NCBI GenBank assembly: GCA_016169945.1
Contig: JADLSH010000050.1
Location: 248,001-312,000 of the forward strand
Origin: Trachythela sp. YZ-2020
Taxonomy: Eukaryota; Cnidaria; Anthozoa; Malacalcyonacea; Clavulariidae
Direction: 5' to 3'
DNA length: 64,000 bases
Each line of letters begins with the position of its first letter. Position 1 is the first letter of the stretch. The translations under genes were made by a program, and so were the position numbers. A model generated the notes under the pieces. That model saw only the letters and a list, made by a program, of their open reading frames with translations, made no database searches and was not told where the DNA came from. Shown piece by piece: positions 11,801 through 22,377 of this stretch.

Positions 11801-12540
11801 TTGCTGCATTTCTCACAGTATCAGGGGAAGGGCTATTTGATTCGTGTGAATGCGAACTGAAATCTTCTGCATGAAGGTTAGTTGTCGAATAATTCGAATC
11901 CTGGTCTTCGACGAATTGCCCGGAGTTTTCACGAAACCAAATGTACTGAGTTTTGGTATACCGGATGCTGTCTCGTTTAGCTGTTTTGTCCGTAATCTCT
12001 TGCAGCGTTCTTTCCGGGGCATTTTCACCTTCAACACTGATATAACAATAACAAATCGCCAATGTGCTATCTTTAGCAGATTAATTTGTATTACATCTCG
12101 TCTCGATCAATAAAGTAATTTCGCTGCAGAGTCGTGTTAGTATTATATAAATGTAAATATTATAAATATGAAAGCATGGCGTATAATTATTGATTTATTC
12201 TCAAATCAGTTTTGGGTTTGGTAACTTAGCAACAAGAAGACATGATATTTCCGGTTGGGAAAACTTCCGGTATGTGTGCTATTTTTATTAACGTGAATGT
12301 CGCAATTCGCAATCGGCAAGCCGGGGCTTCTCGAAAAAACATTTAAAAGCTAGTGAATGCTGGAATCCTACAAAATGTTTTAGTACATTCATTTCGGCAC
12401 AATCTCATATCTTTCAGAAAGGCATACCAATGTAAGGCATGAAAAAAGGGCACTTTCCTTGTAAAAAGGGCACTTTTTCTTATCACTTTGAAAGTTGGGG
12501 GGGCACGTGCCCCCAGTGCCCCCCCCTTCCTACGCCACTG
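8867..12540 (-). mobile_element. hAT transposon, full length, one stop in transposase
   Basis: The 3,674-bp element begins CAATGGCGTAGGAAG and ends with the reverse complement of CAGTGGCGTAGGAAG. It is flanked by GATATGAC on both sides (8859-8866, 12541-12548), an 8-bp target duplication. Short G-rich subterminal blocks (TTGGGGGGGCAC) are repeated near both ends. Its only gene is a minus-strand hAT transposase of the DUF4371/ZMYM1-like type. It sits within the 75-bp repeat upstream of the second family A LINE. Confidence 0.94.
9321..12062 (-). pseudogene. hAT transposase (TTF zinc finger, DUF4371, dimerisation domain)
   Basis: One continuous frame of about 913 codons is interrupted only by a TGA at 10014-10016; both pieces (10014-12062 and 9321-9983) are in the same frame. 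Order: Ser/Glu-rich N-terminus with a repeated SLHSHES-type segment; a TTF-type zinc finger (CFFCKTGG, ending in HxxxxHxxC); the DUF4371 core with LIADESRDIS (catalytic Asp) and GASTMSG; CANHRLDLAL; and a C-terminal hAT dimerisation domain with LAPMSAATAERSFSGQRRI. It would cut and paste the element. Another frame at 11920-12037 starts MPRKERCKR and may be the true N-terminus, which would imply a second shift. The single stop suggests recent loss. Confidence 0.9.
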
Positions 12541-12648
12541 GATATGACTTTAAAAGGCGCGAGAAGCATTTTCTATACCATATCCGCGTTTTACCCAAAA
12601 GGTAAAAACGCTGATATGACTTTTAAATATATAGCGTTCCATGACAAT
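12541..12648. repeat. Tandem ~75-bp unit, second copy and remnant
   Basis: Continuation of the repeat seen at 8764-8866, starting with the right copy of the hAT target duplication. It runs through CATATCCGCGTTTTACCC to a third partial GATATGACTTTTAAA start. A TCCG-type short repeat (CCGTCCGTCCGT) follows at about 12655, just before the LINE; a similar CCGTCCGT stretch lies at 18735-18765. Confidence 0.65.
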
Positions 12649-12728
12649 TGAAGCCGTCCGTCCGTCCGTAACCCATCCTATATTACCGATTCTATATATA
12701 AAAATCATCTCTAACTCATGTGACATCA

Positions 12729-14169
12729 TGGCCGACAATACGCCAACAAATAATGGAAGTGATATTGACGAAATTTTCAAGCAAAAAGGAATATCTGCTG
12801 TTTTATTAAAGCATATAAAGCTTCTAAATTATGATTTTAACAAGAAAATCCAATGGCTGAGCGATCTGGACGAACTAAAAGGTCTCAAGCGGTAAATGGT
12901 CGTCGCCAGGTGGCTATGCAAAATCTTTTCGAAACGATAATATATCTGTAACGTGGTATACCAACAAACGTACCCTATCATTTCATTTTGTGCTCGGTAA
13001 TTCTTTTAAGGAATTAGTAATAGACTTGTTAAAGAATGGCCTCTCTACAGTAGCCGCTATTTCGAATGTAGATACGAGCAATCGCTTCGATGAAGTAAGC
13101 AAGGATGATCATGATATTAATACAGTTGCGCCGCATATTGACAAATATAATTCCAAAGATCAATCTAGTGACCCAGTGGCGTGCCTCGTGGAAGACCTAA
13201 TTTGTCTGAGTGCAATAGTCGTCCTAACTGTGACTACAGCGATCAGGTTAAAAAACTTATAAGGTTAAATTACAAGTCGTAGCCCTACATAACCAAGTAG
13301 CTTCTCTCAACAGGGTGGTTGACAGTGTGAATGCTGTTGTTGAATCGTTAAGTAAAGTTGTGATTCCGAACGAAGGTTCATATCTACACTGTGATTTTAG
13401 ATTAGAAACGATGCTGACGGAGTTTTCCAACATTTTGGAGGGCAGAAACAAAGTTTTATACGATCGTGAAAATACGATTATAGACTTACAGCATAAATTA
13501 GCTGAATTTTCGAAGGTAGGGAAGAATTAAAGCACAACTATTGTTTTATTGACGGACCGCAACAAAAGACTTATAATAAAAACAATGTTAACTTAAGCCC
13601 ACCAATTATGAAAAGACACGTACAGGCAGTGGAGCAGATAATCAATACACCGATTATCCCTTGTGAATCATACCACGTGTTTGAAGGGATGTTTGCCTAC
13701 GATTAAAGTGCCGAAAGAAAGGCAAGAAATTAATTCTAATGACAACATTAACAATCCCCTATCGGAAAGTATAGTCAACATAGAACCTGTAAATCCGACG
13801 AGACGTATGAAGCCCAAAGAAATTTTACTAAATCTTCTTTTTATTATCAACCAGCTTACCATCGCACCGTCATCGGCAGTCCCCAAAACTAGTGGAATGG
13901 CAGAACAACCTCCAGCTGATTCATTCAAGAACAAGAAAAAGAGCTGCGATGCACTCACGACGACCTGTAACCCAGCAGAATTTATTAAATCGACATCACA
14001 GTTTTCCAAGTCGGTTCAAGTATCGTACAACCTCCTACACCCCCCACACGCTCCACACCCCAAATCGCAACCAAGACCGTTGATGGAGATCCAGCGTTAT
14101 CCGATCCAACCCCTACCAAAAGAACCCTGGAGGAAAGACCAATCGAATTGGTTCCACTACTATTATTAG
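12729..14169 (+). pseudogene. LINE family A ORF1, broken
   Basis: Pieces of an ORF1 protein: 12729-12895 begins MADNTPTNNGSDIDEIF with a plausible start; 12990-13262 and 13315-13530 hold helical, charged stretches; 13663-14169 is a Pro/Lys-rich tail ending W-F-H-Y-Y-Y-stop. The pieces lie in different frames with stops between. No named domain is recognised. The final residues overlap the start of ORF2, as in copy 1. Confidence 0.55.
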
Positions 14170-15253
14170 ACAGTAGAAAATCCCGTATTCCTACTCAAAT
14201 TACTCAACGGTTTGCAAATCCCCTGTGTCGTGGCCATAGTGTTAATTGGGATAACTTAATAAGGATCCAGTTAGGAACTTCGAGTAGCAGTCATGCCACT
14301 AATTTAAGCAGCGAAAAACCTGCACCTAATCTACCGGGCGTTTACCTTATAAACGCTCGTTCACTCTTACCCAAAATGGATGAATTGTCTCTTTTATTGA
14401 ATACATATCCTCTTGAGATCGTTACTATCACCGAATCATGGCTTACCGACGAAATAATTGATCCATTGGTTTCGATCAATGGGTACAAAAGATAGAGCGT
14501 GTGACCGTGGTGGTGGTGTGTGTGCCTTTGTTTCGGCTGATATACCATGTAAAAGTAGACAGGATCTTGAAGACTCGTCCTTTGAATGCATGTGGGTTTC
14601 GCTTCGACCAATTCGCCTCCCAAGACAAGTTTCTGGCCTGATTTGTGCCATTTTATACAACCCACCTGATACTCCTCTACCGGAACAGAAGAATTTAGTA
14701 GAGTACATCATATATAAACTTGACGTAATTAGAACAATGCATACAGATTGCGGTGTTGTACTTCTCGGAGACTTCAATAAGTTAGATATTAATCCATCAT
14801 AATCTCAAACAGGTTGTACGTGTCCCAACATGTGGTGATAACGTATTAGATCTCATCATGACCAATTTAAGTGACCTATGTAATGAGCCTGTTGTGATTG
14901 CACCATTAGGCATATCTGATCATAACGTTGTTAAATGGACCCCGTCTGCCGGTGGCCCCGTTCGTTCTCATGGTAATAGTACAAGTAAAAAACACGTACG
15001 ACGTTGTTCGCAGTCTGCACGAGATGACTTCGGTAGATGGTGTAACACTCACACCTGGTTTACTGACGTCAAAGATCCATCTTCCTTTTCCCAAGATGTA
15101 TCCTCAGCTATCGACCGAATCCTCCCAACCAAGTTAGTCAAGATTCACAGCACTGATAAGCATTGGATGACACCCTCGCTGAAACAACTAATGGTCGATA
15201 GACAGAGACCGTTTCATTCGGGTGATCGTGATCTTTGGCGTCACTATAAATAG
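14148..15253 (+). pseudogene. LINE family A ORF2 endonuclease, copy 2
   Basis: Frames 14148-14495, 14458-14802 and 14858-15253 together encode an endonuclease: LINARSLLPKMDEL, TITESWL (catalytic Glu), then after a shift GGGVCAFV, VLLGDFNKLDIN, then after another break a TNLSDLCN stretch and GISDHNVV (catalytic His). The linker continues to a TAG near 15251, after which PKKVVGF marks the decayed WW region. At least two frameshifts make it non-functional. Confidence 0.78.
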
Positions 15254-15439
15254 AAAGTTAGAAATGAGATATCAGTGAAGAAACGCTCGTTTTATACCAA
15301 CAAAGTACAACACCTGAAATCCAGCAATCCCAAAAAAGTGGTGGGATTCTGTTGAACTAATATCGGGCAAAAAAAGTTCCTCTAGCAATGTGAATACGAT
15401 CGTTAAGAATGATGTTCCTATTACTGGTAAAGATCTTGC

Positions 15440-15703
15440 CCAGTTGCTGACTGGGCCTCTGTTAATAGCGGTGTACCTCTAGGGACTAAATTAGGACCTG
15501 TCCTGTTCCTAGTAATGATCAATGACTTGGAACTAAGATCTGCTAATACAAATCACTAGAAATATGTGGATGACGTTACAATTTCTGAATCACTCTCTAT
15601 AAATGAGCTCCTCAACACTTCAATCCGAACTGGATGTAATCCATTCCTGGGCAGCGCAAAATGATATGAAACTTAATGGAACGAAGTGCAAAGAAATGAT
15701 AAT
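15440..15703 (+). pseudogene. LINE family A reverse transcriptase remnant with catalytic box
   Basis: Short frames give VPLGTKLGPVLFLVMINDLEL (RT motif B, broken across frames), then KYVDDVTIS, the catalytic box, after a stop, and NDMKLNGTKCKEMII. The fingers and most of the palm are missing. The sequence stops abruptly at the CAGTG terminus of the next element. Confidence 0.7.
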
Positions 15704-15737
15704 CAGTGTTTGAAGTAGCTTCCCTTGCTTCGGTTAT

Positions 15738-16145
15738 GTGAGACAGTCAATGGATAACATAGATATAATTTTTGACGAGTTGAAACGAAATGAAATTGAT
15801 GTCGATAAGCAAACTTTATCGTTTCATATAAATACAATTCTCAACCAACATCGAGATCTATACCGTGAAATTGATGTAGATCTTGAACAAGTCTACAGAG
15901 AAATCAATGTTACAAACTTTGGTCGTATTATTGCCTATTTAGCTTTGGTATGTTTGCAAAGTGATAGCGAGGAATCTATTCGTCACAATGTAAAAAGATC
16001 CATTAATACAAATTTTCGATTTATAAACTCTTTGTTAGTAATAAATATATTCTCGTATCTAGTGAATTGTAAATATAACCATCAAAACGAGAAGATCTTA
16101 AAGTTTATCGGCATAGCATATGCAAGCGTTGCTAAAGTCTTATAG
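15738..16145 (+). CDS. Bcl-2-like protein, left arm copy
   Basis: A 135-codon frame. Its centre, NVTNFGRIIAYLALVC, matches the BH1 signature of Bcl-2 family proteins (N-W/F-G-R-I/V with a hydrophobic helix), and is preceded by a helix LNQHRDLYREI that aligns with the helix before BH1 and by a possible BH3-like segment. Bcl-2 proteins block or promote mitochondrial apoptosis, and viral versions keep infected cells alive. The C-terminal third differs from the right-arm copy because about 190 bp are missing here, so the hydrophobic tail is lost. No BH2 Trp motif is seen. The family call is from motif and helix pattern only. Confidence 0.5.
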   Translation: MRQSMDNIDIIFDELKRNEIDVDKQTLSFHINTILNQHRDLYREIDVDLEQVYREINVTNFGRIIAYLALVCLQSDSEESIRHNVKRSINTNFRFINSLLVINIFSYLVNCKYNHQNEKILKFIGIAYASVAKVL

Positions 16146-16464
16146 AGAAATACAAATACATGTTTGCGAAGCGAATATATAAACGTAATTCTAAGTCAAA
16201 GCTTTCATTTTATTACCAATAATACATTTAACATTACACTATGTAAAATCCGCGAGACATATATACGAGAAATTTAAAAGAGAAAGCAAACATAACTCTA
16301 TGCGTTGCCATGTCTTGTTAGGTGAAAGCAATTAAATCTAGTTTTGAATAGTACATTTTGAACTTTAAATCATTAAATCGGTGATTACACAGCCAAACAG
16401 TCATCTCCCCAGACATGCCTGAGCGAACACTAACCAGATAATTTTAATTAAGTCCCTGTACGCA

Positions 16465-16543
16465 GGGACTCCCGGGACGATAAAAGTCCCGCCGGAATAT
16501 AATGAATTATGTCCTGGCAGGATTTTTGTGTCCCGGGAGTCCC
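16465..16543. repeat. 80-bp near-perfect palindrome, copy 1
   Basis: GGGACTCCCGGGAC at the left end pairs with GTCCCGGGAGTCCC at the right. The inner part also pairs (AAAAGTCCCGCC with GGCAGGATTTTT), leaving a loop of a few bases. The same palindrome is at 33413-33492 beside the same repeats, so it is part of the mobile unit. Confidence 0.85.
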
Positions 16544-16619
16544 TGTTATCGCTAGATTGCTGGGGTGCTCCCCACTCATGCAAAGACAACAGATATGTGG
16601 TTTTGAAAATTTCTATTTT

Positions 16620-17105
16620 TAGCGTAAGTATCAGAGTTAGGGTTAGGGTTAAGGTTAGGAAAGGGTTGGAGTTAGATCGAGGGTTATGGTTAAAAGTAGT
16701 ACAAGTGTTAGAGTTAATAAATTAGTGTTAGACTTAGAGAGTTAGGGCTAGAGAAAGAGGTAGAGGGAGGAGTGGAATTTATCTTCCTTATTTTTATCTT
16801 CCTTATTTCAGGATATCATGCAATATCTTAGGACATTATGCAATATCATACAGTATCTTAGGATATCATTTTAGGATATCATACAGTATCTTAAGATATC
16901 ATTTTAGGATATCATACAGTATCTTAGGATATCATTTTAGGATATCATACAGTATCTTAGGATATCATACAGTATCTTAAGATATCATTTTAGGATATCA
17001 TACAGTATCTTAGGATATCTTGCAGTGTCTTAGGATATCATTTTAGGATATCATACAGTATCTTAAGATATCATACAATATCTTAGGACATCATACAGTA
17101 TCTTA
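16620..17105. repeat. TTAGGG-like repeats followed by GATATC satellite array
   Basis: Degenerate GTTAGGGTTAGGGTTAAGG repeats (16620-16760) lead through a G/A-rich stretch into an array (about 16803-17105) of TTAGGATATCATACAGTATC and TTAGGATATCATTT units, each with an EcoRV-type GATATC palindrome. The same order recurs at 32700-33340 (inverted) and at 39360-39816 plus 44002-44250. Confidence 0.85.
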
Positions 17106-17645
17106 CAAAAGTAAAACATGTTTGCTTATATAAAGTTATCTGGTTCGTGTTCGCTCAGGCATGTCTGGGGAGATGACTGTTTGGCTGTGTTAATCACCGG
17201 TATAATGATTTAAAGTACAAAATGTACTATGCAAAACTAGATTTTTGCTTTCACCAAACAAGACATGGCAACGCATAGAATTATGTTAGCTTTCTCTTTT
17301 AAATTTCTCGTATATATGTCTCGCGGAATTTACATAGTGTAATGTTAAATGTATTATTGGTAATAAAATGAAAGCTTTGACTTAGAGTTACGTTTATATA
17401 TTCGCTTCGCAAAAGTATTTCTCTACAAGACTTTAGCAACGCTTGCATATACTATGCCGATACACTTTAAGATCTTCTCGTCTTGATGGTTATATTTACA
17501 ATTTACTAGATACGAAAATATATTTATTACTACCAAAGAGTTTATAAATCGAAAATTTTACCATACCCATCGCTTAGCTATTTTGATGAAAACGTAAAGT
17601 AAGCATAAACAAGGTCAGAACGAAATGAACCAAGTATAATAGTAA

Positions 17646-18002
17646 TTATAGACTGACATATAAAGCTATCAATGTGAGTGAGAGTGTCATTAAAAATGGT
17701 CGTTTACTATTTGGTTTATGTTTTGGAACATTAAAAATTCGACATGTATTAATGGATCTTTGTACATTGTGACGAATAGATTCCTTGCTATCACTTTGCA
17801 AACATACCAAAGCTAAATAGGCAATAATACGACCAAAGTTTATAACATTGATTTCTCTGTAGACTTGTTCAAGATCTACATCAATTTTACGGTATAGATC
17901 TCGATGTTGGTTGAGAAACGATAAAGTTTGCTTATCGACATCAATTTCATTTCCTTTCAACTCGTCAAAAAGTATATCTATGTTATCCATTGACTGTCTC
18001 AC
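17646..18002 (-). CDS. Bcl-2-like protein, right arm copy with hydrophobic tail
   Basis: A 118-codon frame begins with the same start as the left copy (MRQSMDNIDI) and keeps the NFGRIIAYLALVC BH1-like core; five residues present in the left copy (HINTI) are absent. After the divergence point it ends in a basic segment and a hydrophobic stretch (FLMTLSLTLIALYVSL), which looks like the C-terminal membrane anchor common in Bcl-2 proteins. It is shorter than typical family members (about 150-200 residues). This arm may preserve the ancestral 3' end. Apoptosis regulation is inferred, not shown. Confidence 0.5.
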   Translation of the reverse strand: MRQSMDNIDILFDELKGNEIDVDKQTLSFLNQHRDLYRKIDVDLEQVYREINVINFGRIIAYLALVCLQSDSKESIRHNVQRSINTCRIFNVPKHKPNSKRPFLMTLSLTLIALYVSL

Positions 18003-18036
18003 ATAACCGAAGCAAGGGAAGCTACTTCAAACACTG

Positions 18037-18300
18037 TCGATAAAAGACTATGCTTAGATCAAATATTTGGAAAATTTTGTAGCGCCCTAACATGGGACGC
18101 TAATTAAAAAGCGATTACTTTTGTGATAAAAATGCTTAAACGACTTTCATGCTCAGGCTCGCCTTGAGTGACGTCATGTGTGCGCACCCTTCGCTCATCC
18201 TGAATATTAATTACCTCACCCTGAATATTTAATGAACGCACCCGCACGCACCCCCAAAAAGGGGCTCGTACGGCCTGTACATGTATAATACTATTGACGT
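18037..18300. other. Spacer between fold-back element and LINE tail
   Basis: No ORF or RNA gene is seen. The only features are two CCTGAATATTaA-type direct repeats (about 18199-18230) and a Pro-poor CACCC-rich stretch. Confidence 0.5.
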
Positions 18301-18552
18301 AACTATAACGAAGCCCTCAGTACCGCACAATGCTCTCGTTTAGAAGATAGACGACAAATTCTGTGCCATAAAACATTTAAAAAGATCCAAGAACCTAGTT
18401 CCCAACTTTATTGTCTATTACCGCCGACAGGAGAAGACATGTATGGACGTGCCCTACGGAATAACATGGACTATAGTGTACCCAAATGTTGGACTGACCG
18501 CTACAGAGATAGCTTTATTCCAGTTATGTGTTCGAACGTTTCAAAACAATAG
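18301..18552 (+). pseudogene. LINE post-RT C-terminal remnant
   Basis: An 83-codon frame without a start codon reads NYNEALSTAQC, then LEDRRQILCHKTFKKI, then a LLPP region, RDSFIPVMCS and a TAG. This order (YxEALxxL, LexRRxxLCxKfFkKI, a final sFIP) is the usual end of LINE reverse-transcriptase proteins. It could be the displaced 3' end of the family A LINE cut at 15703. The 264 bp in between do not encode the expected thumb. Confidence 0.7.
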
Positions 18553-19390
18553 CTTAGATGTGGTATCTAATTAATAGTAATAGTAATATTTGCTTGTCAA
18601 TAATGAATGTATTTTTATATAATATTTTAATATCCTAAATATGTATACACGTTGTAATTCACCATGTTGGTGCGAAAATGTGTTAATAAGCCATTTTATT
18701 ATTATTATATATTGTTATATTATTATTATCCGTCGATCGGTCCGTCCGCCACTCATCCGTCCGTCCGTATCCGCGTTTTATCCTAACCTGTCTAGGATAA
18801 TGAAATTGTATCTAAAAAACACCCAGCTCAATCATGCCGAAACACTTTGGTCGAATTATCTTGATTGTGAGATAGGCCACACAAGTCGGGCCCGTTGCCA
18901 TGACGTTTGTCCGGACCTCCAGGCATATACCAGCTTGAACGTCGGGTTATGCTTCATTGATGCTGTATTAAATTCAAACATTGCTGACTAATAAAGTACG
19001 CCTGAGAGCAAAACTTTTATATCGCAAATAAAGAGGATAATTTGCAGTATACACATCCACCAGTCGCCTTCCACGGCGTAACCATATTTTCAGTCGCTGT
19101 GCAATCACGCGCGTAGCCAAGCGCGATATGTATGATCCCATCCAGGTTTTAGAACTAGCACTACGTATACTGCAATCCAGCGTCTCTCAACACAAACGAC
19201 GATTCAGTTGCGAAACATTAGGAGGAGATAACTAAAATCAAAAGTATGAGCTATATACGAGATATTCTATACCAGATATATACTTCAGGACATACCGCGG
19301 CAACCAAAAATGTATATTGAAAGGATTGTTCCTAAGTTATGTGGTATGGAATTATATTAAACAAATTGTAAAAATGTCATCTATAAATCT
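18553..19390. other. Unassigned, AT-rich with a TCCG repeat
   Basis: Short ATT runs and a CCGTCCG-type stretch (18726-18770) occur beside an ATCCGCGTTTTA motif shared with the repeat at 8764. The 116-codon frame at 18641-18991 crosses this repeat and has no recognisable domain; it is not called a gene. Confidence 0.5.
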
Positions 19391-19394
19391 TATC

Positions 19395-20465
19395 CATTCA
19401 ATTGATATAAGACCTTCTGGAGCTTTTTGAAGAAGCTTCCGTTCGAGCATTGCCATAAATATATTGGCGTAAGTGGGTGCCGTGGGTGACCCCATGGCTC
19501 TGCCATTGTATTTGTAGGAAGTGTTAATTGTAAAAGGAAAAAGAGTTCTTATTTGTTATAAGGGACAGAATGTTAATAACTGATTTTTTTTGCGGTCCGA
19601 ATTCATATTCTAGGGTTTCCTACAATCTGATTGTCTACGCGAGCGGTCCGTATGAGGCCGTACGGACCGCGCGAGATTTAAATCCATAGAGCCAATGTGT
19701 TTGTTTTTAAAATTATACAAAAAAAATACAAATATTATTTCTGCGGGCTCGGGCCTTGAGACGTTGGGAAATATTTCCCTATACGGACCTCCAAGCAGGT
19801 AAATAACATATATGTTCTAATTCAGGAGTTATAGTGTTATTTTCTTTCAACATATCTATACAGACATGGATGCCTTGATCATTATAATGATCTATATGTT
19901 GGTATAAAGACTTCTTACATCAATTGTAATGAGTGTGATGTTGTCTGGTAAATCTTGGTTTAGGGAAAAGGTTCTGCAGAGATAATCTGTGGTGTCTTGT
20001 ACGTATGACGGTATATGTTTTAAAAGTGGTTTAAGGAGGTAGTCGACAGCATATTGAGAAACCTTGACATTTGATTCCCCACAACCCGAAATTATTGGTA
20101 GTCCTGGAATGTCAGATTTGTGAATTTTTGGTAGGAGATATATATGTGGAGTTCTTGCTTGTGTATCTACTGTGAGAAATTTGTATTATATATTGTATTA
20201 GATTTGTGGGGATCATGTGCAAGTCTTTTAGTTTCTGCAAGTATTTCAGAGGTTTGGTCATGTCTACGTTTTTGATAATGATTTGGGTCATTCAATTGTC
20301 TATATGCCTCAGACAGATAAGCATTCTTTGGTCAGATTACAATAGCTCCCCCTTTATTTGCTGGTTTGACTATTGAATCATTATCAGCCTTAAGTTTATG
20401 GATGGACTGCAATTCATGCATGGATATGCTTGATGTTGAATTAAGATTGTTTATGTTTTTTTATG
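19395..20465 (-). pseudogene. Penelope-like reverse transcriptase remnant
   Basis: Read on the minus strand, short frames give in order KPANKGGAIVI (finger motif), AYLSEAYRQLNDPNHYQ, HIYLLPKIHKSDIPGLPIIS (split by shifts), YVQDTTDYLC, TLITIDVRSLYTNI (motif A with the catalytic Asp) and, after an insertion, AMGSPTAPTYANIFMAML (motif B). This is the Penelope-like element RT signature, distinct from LINE RT. Several stops and shifts kill it. The catalytic box downstream of motif B and any GIY-YIG endonuclease were not found. Confidence 0.82.
19575..19798. mobile_element. Small insertion (MITE-like) inside Penelope RT
   Basis: About 220 bp separate the RT segments around motifs A and B. The insert has GGTCCG near both ends in opposite orientation (GCGGTCCGAATT; CTATACGGACC) and an internal palindrome CGGTCCGTATGAGGCCGTACGGACCG. 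Its CCTACAATCTGATTGTCTACGCGAG stretch resembles 46439-46470, so it is a family. Exact ends and target duplication were not resolved. Confidence 0.5.
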
Positions 20466-22377
20466 TTCTGGATTGAGAAATAAATTATTCTGTATTGGTA
20501 AATATCAATATATTTAAAACTCTTCCAGTCGTTCGGGAACAAGTTTATGGATGCTGTGACCCCTTTAAATGCCGCTAAAAATAAAGTATTTCCCCCCTCG
20601 AATTCGCCTAGATGTTGGCCAAATTTTTAGACGTGGGCCCTATAAATTCTTAACAGGATCTAATACAAAATGCGTATTTTGAAATTTGTCTTATCAAATC
20701 TATAGAAAGCGCCATCTTGATTATATTTGGTAAAAGCCTCACGCGCATGCTTATCAGCCATGTTGTACTTCATTTCTAGCCATGAAACTGAATGCTAACA
20801 AATTTTAGCAATGACAATACATGTGATACTACTGCTCTATACTATTGTTATACAGTGAAATTTAGGAAAAGCAATAAACTGATAGTCAGGAAAGTTTTAG
20901 GTAACAAATCTTTTCTCATTATCTATGCCCATTTATTAAAGCCAGCTTGTGTGACATTCATAATATTATTATTGCCTGTACCATATTGGTCTAAAATTTC
21001 GTAATTGTATTGTTGGTATTGTAAAAATATACATATGGTAGTCCACCTGCTTGTCTATTTTTTTGTTAGTCAAACATTTTATCATATCTTATTTCGTATG
21101 ACAAGCATAATTTACCAGGGAATTCTTGCTGTCCCATCAGGCTAGCCACATGTACGCAGTGCGTACCTTTTTTAAATTATAAAATATTCTCAAATATCTG
21201 TTTCATTTTGTAAATATTGTTCTTATACAAACATGTAAACATTAGGAACGAATCTTTGTTCTAAAATCAAAGTCCTCGCGGCGTTGAAATTGATACATTT
21301 TGTATAATATGCTTCAATAGTTCTTGACCTCAGGGACTGGAATATACTGTGATAATGTTTTGATGTAATTAAAGATTTTCTGACAAGATATGAAAGTATA
21401 AAAAACTCTCTTCTACACGCAAGCATCAGAGTGTCACATAACAACGTTAAATTTCTCGTTTACTTTTGCGCTAGCTACAACAAGAATGTGTGCCTACCTA
21501 ACTCTATTTGCAAGAATATGTGTTTTGCCGGTATGGAGCAGGAGTCGAAAGCAAGATATCACAGGTAAAATGCAGTTGTTATGACGACTTTGCCACCGTA
21601 GCTTATTTCTATCGAAGTCAGTGATGAATCATCTATCACTATCGTTACAATTCTTTGATCAGCGATTTTGCCATCCCAAATATTTGGTAATAGATTCATG
21701 TCTCGCTGCTATTTACCGCTAACCCTAACCTTAACCCTACCCTAGCCCGTACTGGTGACCCCAACGCATAAACAACGAGACACGAATCTACATCCTAATA
21801 TTTCCTGATGGAAGAATGCCAATCAATTTTCGTTGTTCAGTTACATAGAAACGGCGAAAGGTGCTCCATATAATAAACCCCCCTCTTAATAATGAATAAA
21901 TTTATTAACCCCGCTCTTTAAGCAGCGCCGCTCCCCCATTTACACAAAACACAAGTTTTGATCGATTTTTCTCTATTTTCTTTACACATATACCGTTCTT
22001 GGACAAAACTACGAACTAAATTTTCCAAAGTGTAGATTCATAGGGATTTTAAGAAGTAGCGAGGGACGAAATGAAAGAAAGAAATGTTTTATATTCTACG
22101 CACTAAAGTGTGTAATCATAGGTACCTTGGAGTACATCTGCTTAGCCGTAAATTAAAAGCATTGTGTATTCTCATGCGAAATTTCAAAGGTTGTTAACAG
22201 CATTTGAATGTTTCAATGGCTGAACAGATTAAAGTTAGTTACATGCTCTTGACAAACATGAAGTTTCACGTAAGAAGAGCCAAAGTAACTAAAATATATC
22301 TATCTGATACTATTAATCCTGAGATGAAACGATCATAGTACTTGTGTCAGTTTGTTACTCTTCTTCTCACATGGATG
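20466..22377. other. No recognisable gene
   Basis: AT-rich sequence with only short ORFs that show no domain. A degenerate CTAACCCTAACCTTAACCC stretch occurs at 21718-21740. There is no clear repeat boundary. Confidence 0.5.

Larger units (their letters stand above)
12650..15703 (+). mobile_element. LINE family A, copy 2 (decayed)
   Basis: A relative of the first LINE with the same order: ORF1 pieces, an ORF1/ORF2 overlap, an endonuclease broken in two places, a linker and RT scraps. RT is mostly deleted between about 15440 and 15703, leaving only VNSGVPLGTKLGPVLF, KYVDD and a KCKEMI segment. The 3' side is cut off by the fold-back element at 15704. Confidence 0.83.
15704..18036. mobile_element. 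Fold-back element with long inverted arms carrying Bcl-2-like ORFs
   Basis: The 2,333-bp unit begins CAGTGTTTGAAGTAGC and ends with the reverse complement. Arms of about 740-900 bp are inverted copies of each other (15704 to about 16447; about 17138 to 18036), apart from about 190 bp present only in the right arm (about 17562-17750) and a 15-bp difference in the ORF. Between them lie an 80-bp palindrome, TTAGGG-like degenerate repeats and a GATATC satellite array. The flanks ATGATAAT and TCGATAAA match at 5 of 8 positions, so an 8-bp duplication is only suggestive. Partial copies lie at 32280-33492 and at 39360-45060. Confidence 0.8.

Noticed and set aside
11813..12037. Separate small gene at the 5' end of the hAT transposase
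   Set aside because: Its start (MPRKERCKR) more likely belongs to the transposase N-terminus in a shifted frame.
16620..16760. True telomere
   Set aside because: TTAGGG-like units are few, degenerate and embedded in a mobile repeat with DNA on both sides.
15704..18036. Firm hAT assignment of the fold-back element
   Set aside because: The CAGTG start is suggestive, but the 8-bp flanks match at only 5 positions and no transposase is present.
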